Below are positions 1 to 12,078 of a DNA stretch of 64,000 bases, in pieces. The DNA is from Schistosoma haematobium (lineage: Eukaryota; Platyhelminthes; Trematoda; Strigeidida; Schistosomatidae). The DNA lies in contig NC_067198.1 in assembly GCF_000699445.3 (NCBI RefSeq), positions 37,795,523 through 37,859,522 on the forward strand, written 5' to 3'. A program made the translations under genes and the position numbers. Within the stretch, counting starts at the first letter, position 1. Each line of letters starts with the position of its first letter. Under the pieces are notes generated by a model. That model made no database searches, was not told where the DNA came from, and saw only the letters and a list, made by a program, of their open reading frames with translations.

Positions 1-573
1 AAATCATCATTTCATCAATGAACAATGGTAGTTGTCATGGTAACATGAATAATTAATCCATATAGAATATATATTGTAACTGTTTAAACGAAATATATGT
101 ACATACATGTTATTTGTTTACATGATCTAATGACACTTCCGAATAGAATGAAGGTCAAATGTTGTTTAGGAAAAATAATGTTTTATAAATGATATATTCT
201 TTTATTCCACATTAAGGTTTAGAGAATTCATCTAGCATAGGATTACATGAGCATAATTATTTATTAGCCTGTTTCTAAACAGTTAAATTAAAATGAAAAC
301 TGAAGATTTTAGCCATTTAGCTAAAGTAATGTAAATTTGTTCAGGTTATATAACATTTAACAATGGTACGAAATTTCCCCTTTTGTATATCTGTTCGGAA
401 TATCGTAGTTACACTGATAGATAACTGAGTAATAATCAGTGTTGTAATTCATCCTGAATACTAATCGACTTTTAACCGTTCTGCAAAATCAAAAAAGTAT
501 CATTAATAACTTTGCAAGATATTTTTATAGAATTCCAAAACGTCTGAATTTAGCAATATGAACCATTGAATTC
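1..573. other. AT-rich sequence, no feature seen
   Basis: No frame with protein character and no known repeat. Confidence 0.6.
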
Positions 574-820
574 GTTATTAGAAGAGGCATCAGCCTTGTG
601 ACTGCTGAAGGATATCGTCTTTTACTATGAGGCGACATAATTCTTCTGAATGTAGATCGTTCAACTAGGAGAGCAGAGTTTAAATGGTTTAAACTGTTTC
701 TTCTGGTTAGCGTTTTTTTTGGTAAGATCGGTTTCTATGGGATGGGATTGCGGATCTCATCCTCAACCCAACTCCTTTACCCGGGCTTGTGACCTGCAGT
801 AGCCTAAGGATAGCCACAGG
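574..820 (-). mobile_element. RTE 5' end fragment, diverged
   Basis: Reverse complement resembles the first roughly 250 bp of the complete element at 3258: the 'tcacgaggctgatgcc' and 'aacccatgccta'-type blocks recur with many changes. No RT or 3' tail follows, so this is an isolated 5' piece. Confidence 0.65.
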
Positions 821-1843
821 ATTAGTTACCATTTAATTATGTTTCAACACAACTTATAAAATACTTTGAGTTTAATCAAGTCACAAATGTCTTCTTTTAA
901 TTGAAAACTAACTGTAAAGAGGTGATTTAATGCATTTTACGATACTTTCGAATACATTTTATAGCTATGCCAGTTTGAATTTTAAAAATTATCTTGCTTA
1001 AAGTGAACAGTCTTTGAATATTCCATTTCTACGATCCAGAAAGAAATAAAATTCCATGGTCAATTGTTGTAGTTCATATAATAAAAGAGCTTCCTTATTG
1101 TAGAAAACAAGCTTATGTGGTAGGAGGATCTACTATCTTGTGGAATTAACTTAATATAATTTTAAATAGTCCCCATCCTTTGTCACGATTACGGATAACA
1201 CCATTGAGGTATTATTTGATAATGATTCGTCTTCTGAAGGAGATAGCTACGCACACTGATTTATCGTTGCGTAGCAACCAGGAAAGCTTTTGCCTAGTCT
1301 AGTTGACACGCAAAATCAAACTTGTACAAATACCTCATTCCACTAAGAAATCTAAATGGCCGAGTAGATGGCTTACTGCCGATAACATTTAGCAACGTAA
1401 ACCAATGCTATTTCTTCATCCAGTGTTTAGGTCATGAAATAGGATTACAACAATTCAGAATACTTTTGGATTTCATAAATTTTGTTCAAATACTGAACAG
1501 GCAAATACAACATATTCTTGCCTTATTCAAAATGAACTTTATGCTTTGACAACTAACTGAAACACAGAATACCTAACTAATTAGACAAAAATTTACTTCG
1601 TATCTGTCTTTTTTTTGGGGGGGGGAGCAACAGAGTACTAACCATACAGTTATTAACTTTTCTTTGAACGATAATTAGTCCTACCAGTTAAAAGAACTTC
1701 TTAAAATAGAGTTATAATTTTAAAACTAAGCATTCAAGTGGAAAATTTAAACTATTCACGTGAATCTTTTAAATTGTAAATTACGCATGAGAAGTGAATA
1801 TTCAACTAGATATTGATATGAAAGAATGTTAAGTGGTTGTATT
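821..1843. other. No supported gene
   Basis: A 75-codon frame at 1322-1549 shows no domain and no splice context. A T/G homopolymer run lies near 1610-1625. Confidence 0.55.
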
Positions 1844-2132
1844 CACGAGACTATAATGTATGGACGAATCAGTCAGGTGTAAGATAACAGGTCTTGGATT
1901 TTGGTGTGAAACTCACTCATTCATTTGGTTAAATAGAGTTTTGCCATTAAAGCTGATATCAGTTCGTGATGAAAACCCTAAATCTAATTCCTAACCTTAA
2001 TCATCAACTGTAAATTCTAATTCTAATTCTTCACACTTGTTTATAATCCTCATTTGGTCCTAGTTATTAAGTGAACTCTCTCATAGTCAATCTGGTGTCA
2101 ATCAAATGTTGTCCATAAATTATAGTCTCACC
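1844..2132 (-). mobile_element. MITE copy 1 with terminal inverted repeats
   Basis: About 289 bp, ending tatagtctcacc and beginning with a mutated version of its inverse (cacgagactataatgtatgg). Flanks gttgtatt and tctgtatt suggest a decayed 8-bp duplication. It carries no coding capacity and is related to copies at 8363, 13868 and 35116. Confidence 0.75.
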
Positions 2133-2979
2133 TCTGTATTTATTACCATCAAATATTTGTTTCGATTTTCAGGTTATATGAAATTCTACTACTATTTACT
2201 TGTTAGAGAATAAAATTTTATGAATGTTTATGGGGAAAAATATAGTTTCTGAAAGGTTTGATGATCTTCCAGGAGTGAGAGATTGACATAGTTTTGATCT
2301 GGTTATGTTCATATGTTTAAAAATATTCGGCAATCAAATGGTGTATCACAATTGGAAGCTGTGTATACAGCTGATTGATTACTGATTAGTAACCAGAATA
2401 AGTTTTGTGTAATTTTCTGTGTTGATCAATGCAATTACTGATCCGAATAACTAGAAATTGCGTGGACCATTTCAATATATGAGATGATTCGAAATATTCG
2501 ATATTAAAACATGGATTTGGTTTTTGTTCTGTATGTCACTTTTTTAACAAGTCATTCTTGAAATCCTAATCGGAGTTGATGTTTCTCAGGGATTCGAATC
2601 TATGTTACTTTAGGTTAGATAAAATACCAGTGACTTTGATAACATTACTATTTATTCAAAGTGCTAAACGTAGAAGACTCAAAGTAGAAATTACTTTCAC
2701 TCAATTGGAATAGATATATTGATATACTTTAATAGTTTTCCATTGCGTGAAGTAATCCATTGTATTTATTTTTCTGAAAACACTTTAATAAATCAGATAT
2801 TATAGGATTTTTACTGAGGTGGAGGTGAATTCATTTCAGAAAATTATGCTATTCTGATACTATTTTGTTTCCTATTTATAAAAAACAAAAAAACCTATCA
2901 ATGAAACCATTCATCACATGCTTATCCATTTGAACTAATATAAACAAGTGTTTAATGAACATTTGAAATACTTAATCTT
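2133..2979. other. AT-rich sequence, no feature seen
   Basis: Nothing recognised on either strand. Confidence 0.55.
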
Positions 2980-3115
2980 TAGGGCCAAGAAAGGAAAAGA
3001 GGTTGGATGAATCATTTCTACACTGCTAAGGCATTGGCAAACCACGAACTTAAGCCCGAACTTTGCGTGCAGAAACGATTCATCCAACTACTTAATCTTC
3101 ATCATTTTCTTATAG
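2980..3115 (+). mobile_element. Penelope-like element 3' end fragment
   Basis: One frame reads YTAKALANHELKPELCVQKR, very close to the C-terminal tail of the GIY-YIG ORF at 56828-57214 (AEAFTIYELKPELCVQKK). Only this extreme 3' coding part is present. Confidence 0.65.
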
Positions 3116-3245
3116 TAAGCACGGAATAGGAACTTTCAAATCATATGATTTTCAAATACTGTCATACACATCACTCGTCGTTCATCTTTAAGATTCTTGT
3201 ACATTTTTCAAGTGACTTCATAAAACAAGTCACATTTTATTCAGT

Positions 3246-3257
3246 TATGTTAGGAAT
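3246..3257. repeat. Left 12-bp target-site duplication of the RTE element
   Basis: tatgttaggaat occurs immediately before the RTE 5' end and again immediately after its TAAG tail. Confidence 0.9.
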
Positions 3258-3447
3258 TTAACTCCGCCTGTAGCTCTTACAGGGTTGCTGCCGGTCCCAA
3301 GCCCGGGTAAAGGAGGAGGGTTAGGCATGGGGTTAGCGTCCCCATACCGTAGAAAACTAACTCGCTAAAAAAACGCTTACCAGAAAAAATAATTCAAACC
3401 ATTTTAACTCTGCCCTGAGAGTTAGAAGGTCTTCATTTAGAAGAATT

Positions 3448-4374
3448 ATGACGCTTCATGGTGAAAGCCGAGTTCCTTCGGAAGCCACAAGACCGATGCC
3501 CCTTCTAACAACCAGAGCAAAAGTTTTTATAGGTACATGGAACGTTCGAACAATGTGGGAAACCGGGAAGACCAGTCAAATATCAATGGAAATGAGGAGA
3601 CACAACTTAGCAGTATTGGGAATCAGCGAAACCCATTGGATCCAAGCTGGACAGAAAAGGCTAGCTATGGGAGAGATGCTGCTTTACTCCGGTCACGAAG
3701 AGGACAATGCTCCACACACTCAGGGAGTCGCTCTTATGCTGTCCAAAGTAGCACGAAATGCACTTGTAGGATGGGAATCTCACGGATCCAGAATCATCAA
3801 AGCATCATTCAAAACAAAGAAGGAGGGGATCACGATGAATATTATCCAATGTTATGCACCCACCAATGATAGCAACGACGACATTAAAGATCAGTTCTAC
3901 GAGCGGCTGCAGTCAATCATTGAGAAATGCCCAAGAAAGGACCTAACTATTCTGATGGGAGATCTAAATGCCAAAGTCGGAATAGACAACACTGGATATG
4001 AAGATATTATGGGACGACATGGACTGGGAGACAGAAACGAAAATGGAGAAAGATTTGCAAATCTATGTGCATTCAACAAATTGGTCATAGGAGGCACAAT
4101 ATTTCCACACAAGCGTATACACAAGGCTACATTGATCTCACCGGACCACACTACAGAGAACCAAATAGATCATATTTGCATCAACAAAAAATTCCGAAGG
4201 ACAATGGAAGATGTGAGAACCAGGAGAGGTGCTGACGTAGCTTCAGATCACCACCTAGTTGTAGCCAATTTAAAACTGAAGCTAAAAAGGACTGGACAAC
4301 TGGACAAACAGCAATACAAAGGTTCAATACAGCCTTCCTTCGAGATACTGTCAAACTCAATGAATTCAAGATAG
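3448..4374 (+). CDS. RTE endonuclease part of the retrotransposon ORF
   Basis: This is an apurinic/apyrimidinic-type endonuclease, which nicks target DNA for target-primed reverse transcription. The frame opens MTLHGESRVPSEATRPMPLL. The signature motifs appear in order: GTWNVRTM (about residue 30), ISETHW (about 59), QCYAPTN (about 138), MGDLNAKVG (about 170), DHICIN, and catalytic SDHHLV near residue 266. The last roughly 25 residues (after KLKLKR) are out of frame: a one-base loss in the A run near 4285-4290 diverts translation to an early stop, while the following codons continue in the frame used by the RT. Confidence 0.92.
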   Translation: MTLHGESRVPSEATRPMPLLTTRAKVFIGTWNVRTMWETGKTSQISMEMRRHNLAVLGISETHWIQAGQKRLAMGEMLLYSGHEEDNAPHTQGVALMLSKVARNALVGWESHGSRIIKASFKTKKEGITMNIIQCYAPTNDSNDDIKDQFYERLQSIIEKCPRKDLTILMGDLNAKVGIDNTGYEDIMGRHGLGDRNENGERFANLCAFNKLVIGGTIFPHKRIHKATLISPDHTTENQIDHICINKKFRRTMEDVRTRRGADVASDHHLVVANLKLKLKRTGQLDKQQYKGSIQPSFEILSNSMNSR

Positions 4375-4430
4375 CTCTCAACTACGGGTTCCAAGCCTTA
4401 CAAGATCTACTGAAAGAAGAAGAAACTACT

Positions 4431-6059
4431 ATGGAGGACAACTGGAAAGGCATCAAAGAAGCATTAACTTCAACGTGTCAAGAGGTTCTGGGCCTAAAGA
4501 AACAGCATCATAAGGAGTGGATCTCTATAGAAACTCTAGACAAGATCAAAGAAAGGAAGAACAAGAAGGCAGCAATAAACAACAGCCGAACACGAGCAGA
4601 GAAAGTCCAAGCACAAGCTGAATACATAGAAGCAAACAAACAAGTGAAGAGGAGCATTAGAGCCGACAAGAAGAAATACGTTGAAGAACTAGCAACGACG
4701 GCAGAAAAAGCTGCTAGAGAAGGAAATATGAAACAGCTTCACAATACAACGAAGAAACTAGCAGGGAAATACAGTAAACCAGAGAGGCCGGTCAGTGACA
4801 AAGAAGGCAAGCCAATCACTGAAATTCAACAACAGCGAAACAGATGGGTAGAATACTTCGCGGAACTCCTGAATAGGCCGGCTCCAATCAATCCACCGAA
4901 CATCGAAGCAGCACACACAGATCTTCCTATAGATGTCAACCCACCAACGACGGAAGAAATTAGAGCGGCCATCAGACAAATCAAGAACGGGAAAGCAGCA
5001 GGACCCGACAACATACCAGCTGAAGCACTGAAATCAGACATCGAAGCAACCACAAGCATGCTTTATCTTCTATTCAAAAAGATTTGGGAGGAGGAACAAG
5101 TGCCGATGGACTGGAAAGAAGGACACCTCGTCAAGATTCCAAAGAAAGGAGATCTGAGCAAATGTGAAAACTACAGAGGCATTACACTACTGTCAATACC
5201 AGGGAAAGTCTTCAACAGGGTGTTGCTGAACCGGATGAAGGATGCAGTAGACGCCCAACTTCGAGATCAACAAGCTGGATTCCGTAAGGATCGGTCGTGC
5301 ACAGACCAAATTGCAACACTACGGATCATCGTCGAACAATCAGTTGAGTGGAACTCGTCACTATACATCAACTTCATTGATTATGAAAAGGCATTCGACA
5401 GTGTAGATAGGAGGACATTATGGAAACTTCTTCGACACTACGGAGTTCCTGAGAAGATTGTCAATATTATCCGGAACTCATACGACGGACTACAGTGCAA
5501 AGTAGTGCATGGAGGACAGCTGACAGATGCATTCCAAGTAAGGACCGGAGTCAGACAAGGCTGTCTACTCTCTCCCTTCCTCTTTCTTCTGGTGGTTGAC
5601 TGGATTATGAAGAGCTCAACATCTGAAGGAAAACACGGAATACAATGGACAGCTCAGAATCAATTAGACGATTTGGACTTCGCAGATGACCTAGCCCTCC
5701 TATCGCGTACACACGAACAAATGCAGATAAAGACAGCCAATGTAGCAGCAGTCTCTGCATCAGTAGGCCTCAGCATACACAAAGGGAAAACCAAGGTCCT
5801 CAAATTCAAAGCGGAGAACAGCAATCCAATCACTCTTGATGGCGAAACTCTGGAAGATGTAGAATCCTTCATATACCTGGGAAGTATCGTCGATGGACAA
5901 GGAGGTTCAGATGCAGACGTTAAGGCGAGGATTGGTAAAGCAAGGGCCGCATTCCTACAATTGAAGAACATATGGAACTCAAAACAACTTTCAACCAATA
6001 TCAAAGGCACAATCTTCAATACCAACGTCAAGGCAGTCAGGTCTACTGTACGGAGCTGA
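4431..6059 (+). CDS. RTE reverse transcriptase part of the retrotransposon ORF
   Basis: Reverse transcriptase of the RTE clade. The N-terminal 150 residues are a Lys/Glu-rich helical spacer. RT motifs follow: [82 protein letters not shown], and catalytic FADD at residues 417-420. The ATG is only the first Met in this frame; homologous codons extend upstream toward 4290, in the frame the endonuclease should share. The frame runs off at 6059 because of a lesion near 6040; the natural C terminus continues in another frame. Confidence 0.93.
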   Translation: MEDNWKGIKEALTSTCQEVLGLKKQHHKEWISIETLDKIKERKNKKAAINNSRTRAEKVQAQAEYIEANKQVKRSIRADKKKYVEELATTAEKAAREGNMKQLHNTTKKLAGKYSKPERPVSDKEGKPITEIQQQRNRWVEYFAELLNRPAPINPPNIEAAHTDLPIDVNPPTTEEIRAAIRQIKNGKAAGPDNIPAEALKSDIEATTSMLYLLFKKIWEEEQVPMDWKEGHLVKIPKKGDLSKCENYRGITLLSIPGKVFNRVLLNRMKDAVDAQLRDQQAGFRKDRSCTDQIATLRIIVEQSVEWNSSLYINFIDYEKAFDSVDRRTLWKLLRHYGVPEKIVNIIRNSYDGLQCKVVHGGQLTDAFQVRTGVRQGCLLSPFLFLLVVDWIMKSSTSEGKHGIQWTAQNQLDDLDFADDLALLSRTHEQMQIKTANVAAVSASVGLSIHKGKTKVLKFKAENSNPITLDGETLEDVESFIYLGSIVDGQGGSDADVKARIGKARAAFLQLKNIWNSKQLSTNIKGTIFNTNVKAVRSTVRS

Positions 6060-6468
6060 GACTTGGAGAACTACAACCACAATCAAGAAAGTACAAGTAT
6101 TTATAAATAGCTGTCTTCGCAAGATACTCAACATCCATTGGCCGCATACCATCAGCAAAAGCCTTCTGTGGGAGAGAACAAACCAACTTCCAGCTGAAGA
6201 GGAAATTAGGAAAAGACGATGGAAATGGATAGGACATACATTACGCAAATCGTCAAACTGTATCACGAAACAAGCCCTAACTTGGAATCCTGAAGGGAAG
6301 CGGAAAAGAGGAAGGCCAAAGAACACATTGCGTCGGATAATAGAAGCAGATATGAAAACGATGAATTACAACTGGACGGAGCTAGAAAGGATTGCCCAGA
6401 ACAGGGTTGGATGGAGAATGCTGGTGAGCGGCCTATGCTCCTTCACGAGGAGTAACAGGCGTAAGTAA
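6043..6468 (+). pseudogene. Frame-shifted C-terminal segment of the RTE polyprotein
   Basis: The reading LLYGAETW, then [42 protein letters not shown] and [10 protein letters not shown] ends at taa within the TAAG tail (6466-6468). It is the conserved C-terminal thumb and tail found in the truncated RTE copies elsewhere in this window. About four extra bases near 6040 put it out of frame with the RT. Confidence 0.88.
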
Positions 6469-6477
6469 GTAAGTAAG

Positions 6478-6489
6478 TATGTTAGGAAT
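6478..6489. repeat. Right 12-bp target-site duplication of the RTE element
   Basis: Exact second copy of the 12-bp word that precedes the element at 3246-3257. Confidence 0.9.
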
Positions 6490-7437
6490 ATATTCAGTGA
6501 ATGATCTTAGTCAAATACATGGATATCAGGGTCGTCTAATGTTGTTAAACTTTCGTAAAGAGAAAAATATCATACGTAACAGAGATTCCAGTTGATAAAA
6601 TACTTTATGGATTTTAATTATCTCTTATCCATGTTATTCGGTTCTCGATTATTGCATAATTTCAATATACTTCGAGTACAAATCACCATAGTGAATCGAT
6701 AGTAAATTCAATTTATTTTGCAATTATTATTATTATTGTTGTCAGACTTTTATTTTTATATTCTGAATCGTGGCGCCACTCCCCACCCACCCAAAGTAAA
6801 ACATAAACATTCAGACTAGTATCCAAATATAGAGAAAAAATTAAAAAAAGAAAAAGAAATCCAGAGAACTAATGGGGAAGAAAACAATCCCAACATTGAT
6901 TGAAAACATTTGTGATTGTATTACAAATGATAATTTGTTTATATGAAGTGACATTCAGATATATCCAGTGTATGAAATAAGTTGCGTAATTTCTTTTATG
7001 TTAAATAAGGAAACTTTCCAGACGGATTGTTTACTTTCATACAATATAAATTATTGATAATAATTTTAATTATTAACCGGATTACTTTGCATTTAAATGT
7101 TACTGTTATAATTTGTGGTTTGAATGCTTATTGTCTTGGCTCTTTTAATGCTACTTTTTGTATCTGGTCGTCACTGATTATTATTATGTCGGAAACGCTT
7201 ATCACTTATACTCGGAACGAGGGACCTCTTCAATTAGAAATAATCTAAACTTAACATAGCTTTACACCGTGTTTTTTTTCGAAAATAAGACAATCAATAC
7301 ATTGAAGAAGTACATTCAGCAATACAGTTATAAACGTAAAACGTGATTTGATATAGGTTAACGACTGTTTCCAATGATGTTGAGTTTTTTTGTGTTAAAA
7401 TGTTGAATTATCAATTGTCAATCTGAACAACATTATT
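6490..7437. other. AT-rich sequence, no feature seen
   Basis: A short GC patch (cgtggcgccactccccaccc) near 6770 and A-rich runs; no protein-like frame. Confidence 0.55.
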
Positions 7438-7685
7438 TGATCAAGTAAACAATATTAAATGAATTTAAATATCACCATATTGCACAAGTATGTAGCTATC
7501 AGGACTCAAGAAGTTAAATGAATAACATGATGGTGTTTGAAGCGAACGGTACTGAGTTCGATTCACAGCATGAATATCAACTCTGTGATGCAGGTACATC
7601 CAACTGACGAGTCCCAAATTGAATGTAATGCGTGTCCTAGATTCCACTGTTAGCTACTATCCATCTTTGCTTACAAATTAAATAA
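7438..7685 (+). mobile_element. Sm-alpha-like SINE with degenerate hammerhead
   Basis: A tRNA-like segment (A-box-like ttaaatgaataacatgatgg, B-box-like gagttcgattc) is followed by catccaactgacgagtccc and gcgtgtcctagattccactg. The CUGACGA core is kept, but stem II and the GAAA strand are mutated (gaatgtaatgcg), so no activity is expected. Confidence 0.8.
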
Positions 7686-8362
7686 TGATAACATTCACTA
7701 AAAAGAGGTTTCATTTTGTTATTCATAGTATAAAATTGGAAAGGGAATAAACTGGACTTAATCTTTTATCAAGAGGATATATTCTGGTTAAATTTCACAA
7801 AATTTATCAGATTTTATTTAGAAAAAATAGCCAGCTAATTTATTAACAAATTATCTATCATTAAATTACCTTCTAATAATACTCAAAGGTTTTATCACAT
7901 CAAGTATGTGGTTATTAGTGGAATCCAGGATAAGTTCTCGGTCCAATTATAAAACGGGACTCCTATAAACGTTGAACAGTTTAGTATTTGTTTTTTCTTA
8001 GTAGTTCAATGTATAACATTGTCGCTTGACACCAAAAAGTACTAGATTCGTGTTCTTTTGTTGAATATTAACACTCTAATGAGGATAGATCAAAAATGAC
8101 AAGTCCCAAACAGAATGAAAATTGTAACATAATACTATATAGAAGTAACAGGCTTAATATGTTTATATGGCAAGAGAGACTGATCGATTACAGTTCGCAA
8201 TATCTACAACGGGAATATATAAACACTTACGATTATGTAATGATGCTCTTCAAAACCATTGTTTTCATTTATTTATTAAAGCTTATAGGATTAGAGCACT
8301 GAAATATTTTGATGAAAACAGAAGCATATATTTTCCACATCTTTCTTGTTAAAAAAACCCAC

Positions 8363-8650
8363 GGTGAGACCGTAATTTATGGACAGCATTTGAACGACAC
8401 CAGATCGACCTTAACAGTGTCCACCTGATAACTAGGACCAAATGAAGGTTATAAACAAGTGTGAGGAAATAGAATTATGATTTACATTCGATAGATAAGG
8501 TTAGGAATTACATTAAGTGTTTTCATCACAAACTGATATCAGCTATAATGCCAAAACTCTATTTAGCCAAATGAATGAGTGAATTTCACACCGAAATCCG
8601 AAACCTGTTATCTTACACCTAATTGATTCGTCCATAAATATTGTCTCGCC
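8363..8650 (+). mobile_element. MITE copy 2, exact 8-bp duplication
   Basis: A 288-bp non-coding element bounded by ggtgagac...cgtaatttatgg and its inverse ending attgtctcgcc. Flanks are identical, aaacccac at 8355-8362 and 8651-8658. An 8-bp duplication with short inverted termini fits a non-autonomous hAT-like or Merlin-like DNA transposon; Merlin elements are known in Schistosoma, but the superfamily is inference. Confidence 0.85.
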
Positions 8651-9004
8651 AAACCCACTTGAAAGCAAATGTAGTCGTACATTATATGAGTAATTAATTA
8701 CTATTTATAGAGTTTAGTTTTCCATGATAATACATTTTGGCAGCATTTCATGAGATCCTAACATTTTTGACTTATTTATTAATAAGCCTTAAATGATACC
8801 TTTCAGATAAGAATGAACAAAATGTTCAACTTATATATTTACTAATAATTTTGAAAAGAGAACAAATTCTAACGAAAAATATACACACAATTAAAATGTA
8901 TCTGAGGTTTATTTACTAACTATATCACGGTGTAAATCATTCTATATTTATCGATAACGGTAAATTTGGTATGAACTTTATGTTAACAATGAAATGAGAA
9001 TATA

Positions 9005-9205
9005 TATATCAGAAGGGGTTTTGTGGAGATTGTAGTAATTTCAATAGTTGAAATCATGAGTCAAATGAAGCTAGACAACCATAGAAAACCTGGAAGCACT
9101 GGACAGCGGTTTCGTCCTACTGAGGAGTCCCACACTAGGACAAAACGGCCGTCCAGCGCTTTCGGGTTTTCTATGGTTGTCCAGTTTCATTTGACTCATG
9201 ATTTC

Positions 9206-9211
<6 letters not shown>
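9005..9211. mobile_element. F2 foldback: two F2 3' halves head to head at the ribozyme
   Basis: An F2 tail on the minus strand (tatcagaaggggttttgtgg onward, through gcactgg and gtttcgtccta) is followed directly by the same tail on the plus strand (ctgaggagtccc, aggacaaaacggccgtcc, to tcatgatttcaacta). Arms of about 100 bp meet inside the hammerhead. The pair sits in a TA microsatellite. Confidence 0.8.

Positions 9212-9244
<33 letters not shown>
9209..9244. repeat. (TA)n microsatellite
   Basis: About 18 TA units abutting the F2 foldback. Confidence 0.95.
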
Positions 9245-9245
<1 letters not shown>

Positions 9246-9689
9246 TAGGCAGTTAAGCTTCGCAACATGATGAATTATATGCAGTTTACAAACGATAGTT
9301 TAATGTGCAAGAAAAGAAAACCCATCCCATCAGTAGAAGAACATTAACCAATCTATAAAAAGAAAGATACATAAAATAAACCATCTATTGAAAAATAAAG
9401 TAACTTTTTATTTATTGTCCAGGTAATGATTAATTACTTCAATTATACAAATAAATTAAAATGAATTAGTTGAATACTCATTATGATTGTTTATAATAAA
9501 GTCCGTTTTATTTGATTGACTTATTCATTGATTGATCGCTTAGATATATTTTTGTGAGTCAGTAACTAAAGTGTTTTGTTTATTTGTTTTTGAACCCTTT
9601 TTATTTCATTAGTTAATTGAATGACATCAATGTTTGATTTTTGAATGATGAAAAACTTGAAATTTATTCTAGTTTTTTCTTTTCACGAA

Positions 9690-10140
9690 GAAAAGGGTTT
9701 TTTGTGACCCAATATCTGACTCGAATTAGATTGTATGAATGTTGTTATTGAAATACATATGTCGCCTATCCTTGTATATAATTATCGACTTATATTGCGT
9801 TAGTGAATAACGGAGTTAAATAAGTGGAATATGAGAATGGATTTCGACGATCAGAGGAAAGAAGAGAAATGAAATGATGCTCGTTGGAGAAGGCATGTGA
9901 GTCAACTCCCGTTTAATCACGCGTTAATCGATATTTATAGCCAGATAAAAATAAGTTACGAACATGTAATGATTAAGATAAAAAGTACACAATACATGCG
10001 CTCATATAAAAAACAGTCAAGGTTGTTAAGTGAATAATTATCAAGGTAAAAGTGTAACACAATAAGAATGGATACATTGGCCTGTCCAGAAGCTTGTTTA
10101 AGTTGTATGGGATTAACATAGTAACCGACATTACAGGTTA
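9690..10140 (+). mobile_element. Penelope-like 3' non-coding tail, copy 1
   Basis: Matches, with substitutions, the sequence that directly follows the Penelope GIY-YIG region at 51640-52090: 'tctgactc', 'tcgactta', 'aacggagttaaataagt', 'acatgtaatga' and 'acagtcaagg' blocks in the same order. Confidence 0.6.
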
Positions 10141-10325
10141 ATTACCCACTGAAAACTATACTTCGTTAAGTAATTTAGGGTTAAGAATAAATTTGATAAG
10201 TTCTTGTGTTTTTACATAATCAGTATCCTTTAACCTTAGTTCCCTCACACAAGTGACTGCTCGTATAAGCTGAACTGCAGTAAATAAGATTGCAAGGATA
10301 GTACAGTATGGATTCGCTCTAATGA

Positions 10326-11341
10326 ATTACTTACGCCAGTTACTCCCAATGGAGCATAGGCCACCGAACAGCATTCTCCAACCCACTCTCTTCTGCGCCT
10401 TCCTTTCTAGTTCTATACAATTCTTGTTCATTCTTCACATGTCTGTCTCCAATTCCCGACGTAATATGTTCATTGGTATTCCTCTTCTCCCTTGAACTTG
10501 AGAATTCCAAGCGAGTGCTTGCCTTGTGTTGCAGCTGAGTGATTTCCTCAATGTGTGTCCTATCCACTTCCAACGCTTCTTCCTCATTTCTTTCTCCACT
10601 GCAATCTGGTTTGTCCTCTCCCACAACAGGTTTTTGCTGATAGTGTCTGGTCAACGGATCCGAAATATTTTGTGTAGGCAAATGTTAACAAACACTTGTA
10701 TAATATGGATGATGGCTTTCGTAGTTCTCCAAGTCTCCACCACATACAGTAGAACTGTCTTGACATTTGTATTGAACATTATGACTTTGGTGTTGGTTGA
10801 CAGACAGTTGTTTTGAGTTGCAGATGTTTTTCAATTGTAGATATGCTACTCTTGCTTTGTCGATCCGCGCCTTCACATCTGCATCAGATCCACTGTGTTC
10901 ATCGATGATGCTACCCAGATATGTAACGGTTTTTACATCTTCCAAATCTTCTCCGTCAATTGTGATTCGATTGGTGGGTGTTGTGCTGTATCGGAGAATC
11001 TTGCTTTTCCCTTTGTGCATATTGAGACCTACTGCTGTCGAGGTTGCTGCTACACTGTCCGTCTTCTCCTGCATTTGTTGTTGCGTGTGAGATAGAAGAG
11101 CCAAATCATCTGCAAAGTCTAGATCGTCCAGTTGCTTGCTAGCTCTCCACTATATCGCATGCTTCCCCCAGATGTTGACGTCTTCATGATCCAATCGATC
11201 ACCAGTGGAAGGTGAAAGGGTGAGAATAAACAACCTTGCCTGACACCGGTCTTTACTTCGAATTAGTCTGTCAATTGTCCTCCATGAACGATTTTGCATT
11301 TTAATCCATCGTAAGAATTCCCTGTGATATTGAATATCTTC
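10326..11341 (-). pseudogene. 5'-truncated RTE copy, RT C-terminal half
   Basis: Minus-strand translation gives [63 protein letters not shown] and later [14 protein letters not shown]. It ends in the cttacgcc (TAAG tail) terminus near 10329. Several frameshifts break it. The 3' 550 bp are nearly identical to the plus-strand copy at 20640-21280, so both descend from one subfamily that was active recently. Confidence 0.9.
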
Positions 11342-12078
11342 GTTTTAATGAATGACACAGTTTATCTTACAACTGTGTACCACAGTAGATCGTAAATATA
11401 TAAATCCCAGATAAAGATTATATTCCATCTATTTATATTCCTAAAAGTAATCATTGTTTAAATGAATTTTGTGGAGATATGCAATTTCTTTTCTAGATTT
11501 TTATTCCAACCACGACCCAACCATCTATATTGATCATGAAAAATATTACTGACCATTATATTCTTCAATTACTGTTACTCATGTTAGACTATACCAAGGA
11601 TCATTACTCATTCTGTATACATGAATAGTGTTAATACTATAAAAACAATTCTTTAGAGATCTTAAGAGTAGAAATTAACTAACACACAATAATATTTAGA
11701 GTGTAAACATAATAAAACTAGGTATTAATTACAATTTACCAAAGCCAGTTACAATTAACCTATTAGTTAGTATTTAGTTACAAAACTACATTTCGACAGA
11801 ACGATTACCATCCCATAATACAAATTCAAAAATGTATTATTATAATAAGAACCAACATGTGTCATAATTCGATTTCCAAATGATCACTTAACCAGTTCCA
11901 TATGGACAATTCATTATTACATTATAATCTATTTTATTCTGAATTTTTGTAAAACTGTTAATAATTAGACAATTTTATTACATGATATGTCTTCATTTCT
12001 GCGGCAATTTAGAAGACTCTCCCAACCTCTCACACTGTACGAGCATTTCATGTACTTAAATTATTGATTGTTCTGGTT
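11342..12078. other. AT-rich sequence, no feature seen
   Basis: Between two RTE fragments; nothing recognised. Confidence 0.55.

Larger units (their letters stand above)
3258..6477 (+). mobile_element. Full-length RTE-clade non-LTR retrotransposon (SR2-like)
   Basis: This 3,220-bp element has a roughly 190-bp GC-richer 5' UTR, an AP-type endonuclease, a reverse transcriptase and a short TAAG tandem tail ending gtaagtaagtaag. It is flanked by an exact 12-bp duplication, tatgttaggaat (3246-3257 and 6478-6489), so the insertion is complete at both ends and fairly recent. The single ORF expected for RTE elements is broken twice: near 4285-4290 (one base short in an A run, between endonuclease and RT) and near 6040 (about four extra bases). 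It is therefore probably inactive. Truncated relatives lie at 10.3, 16.5, 20.2, 32.6, 44.6 and 63.3 kb. Confidence 0.93.

Noticed and set aside
1322..1549. 75-codon plus-strand frame
   Set aside because: No domain, no neighbours, chance length in AT-rich DNA.
9023..9256. 77-codon frame over an F2 foldback
   Set aside because: Reads through both arms of a repeat and a TA microsatellite.
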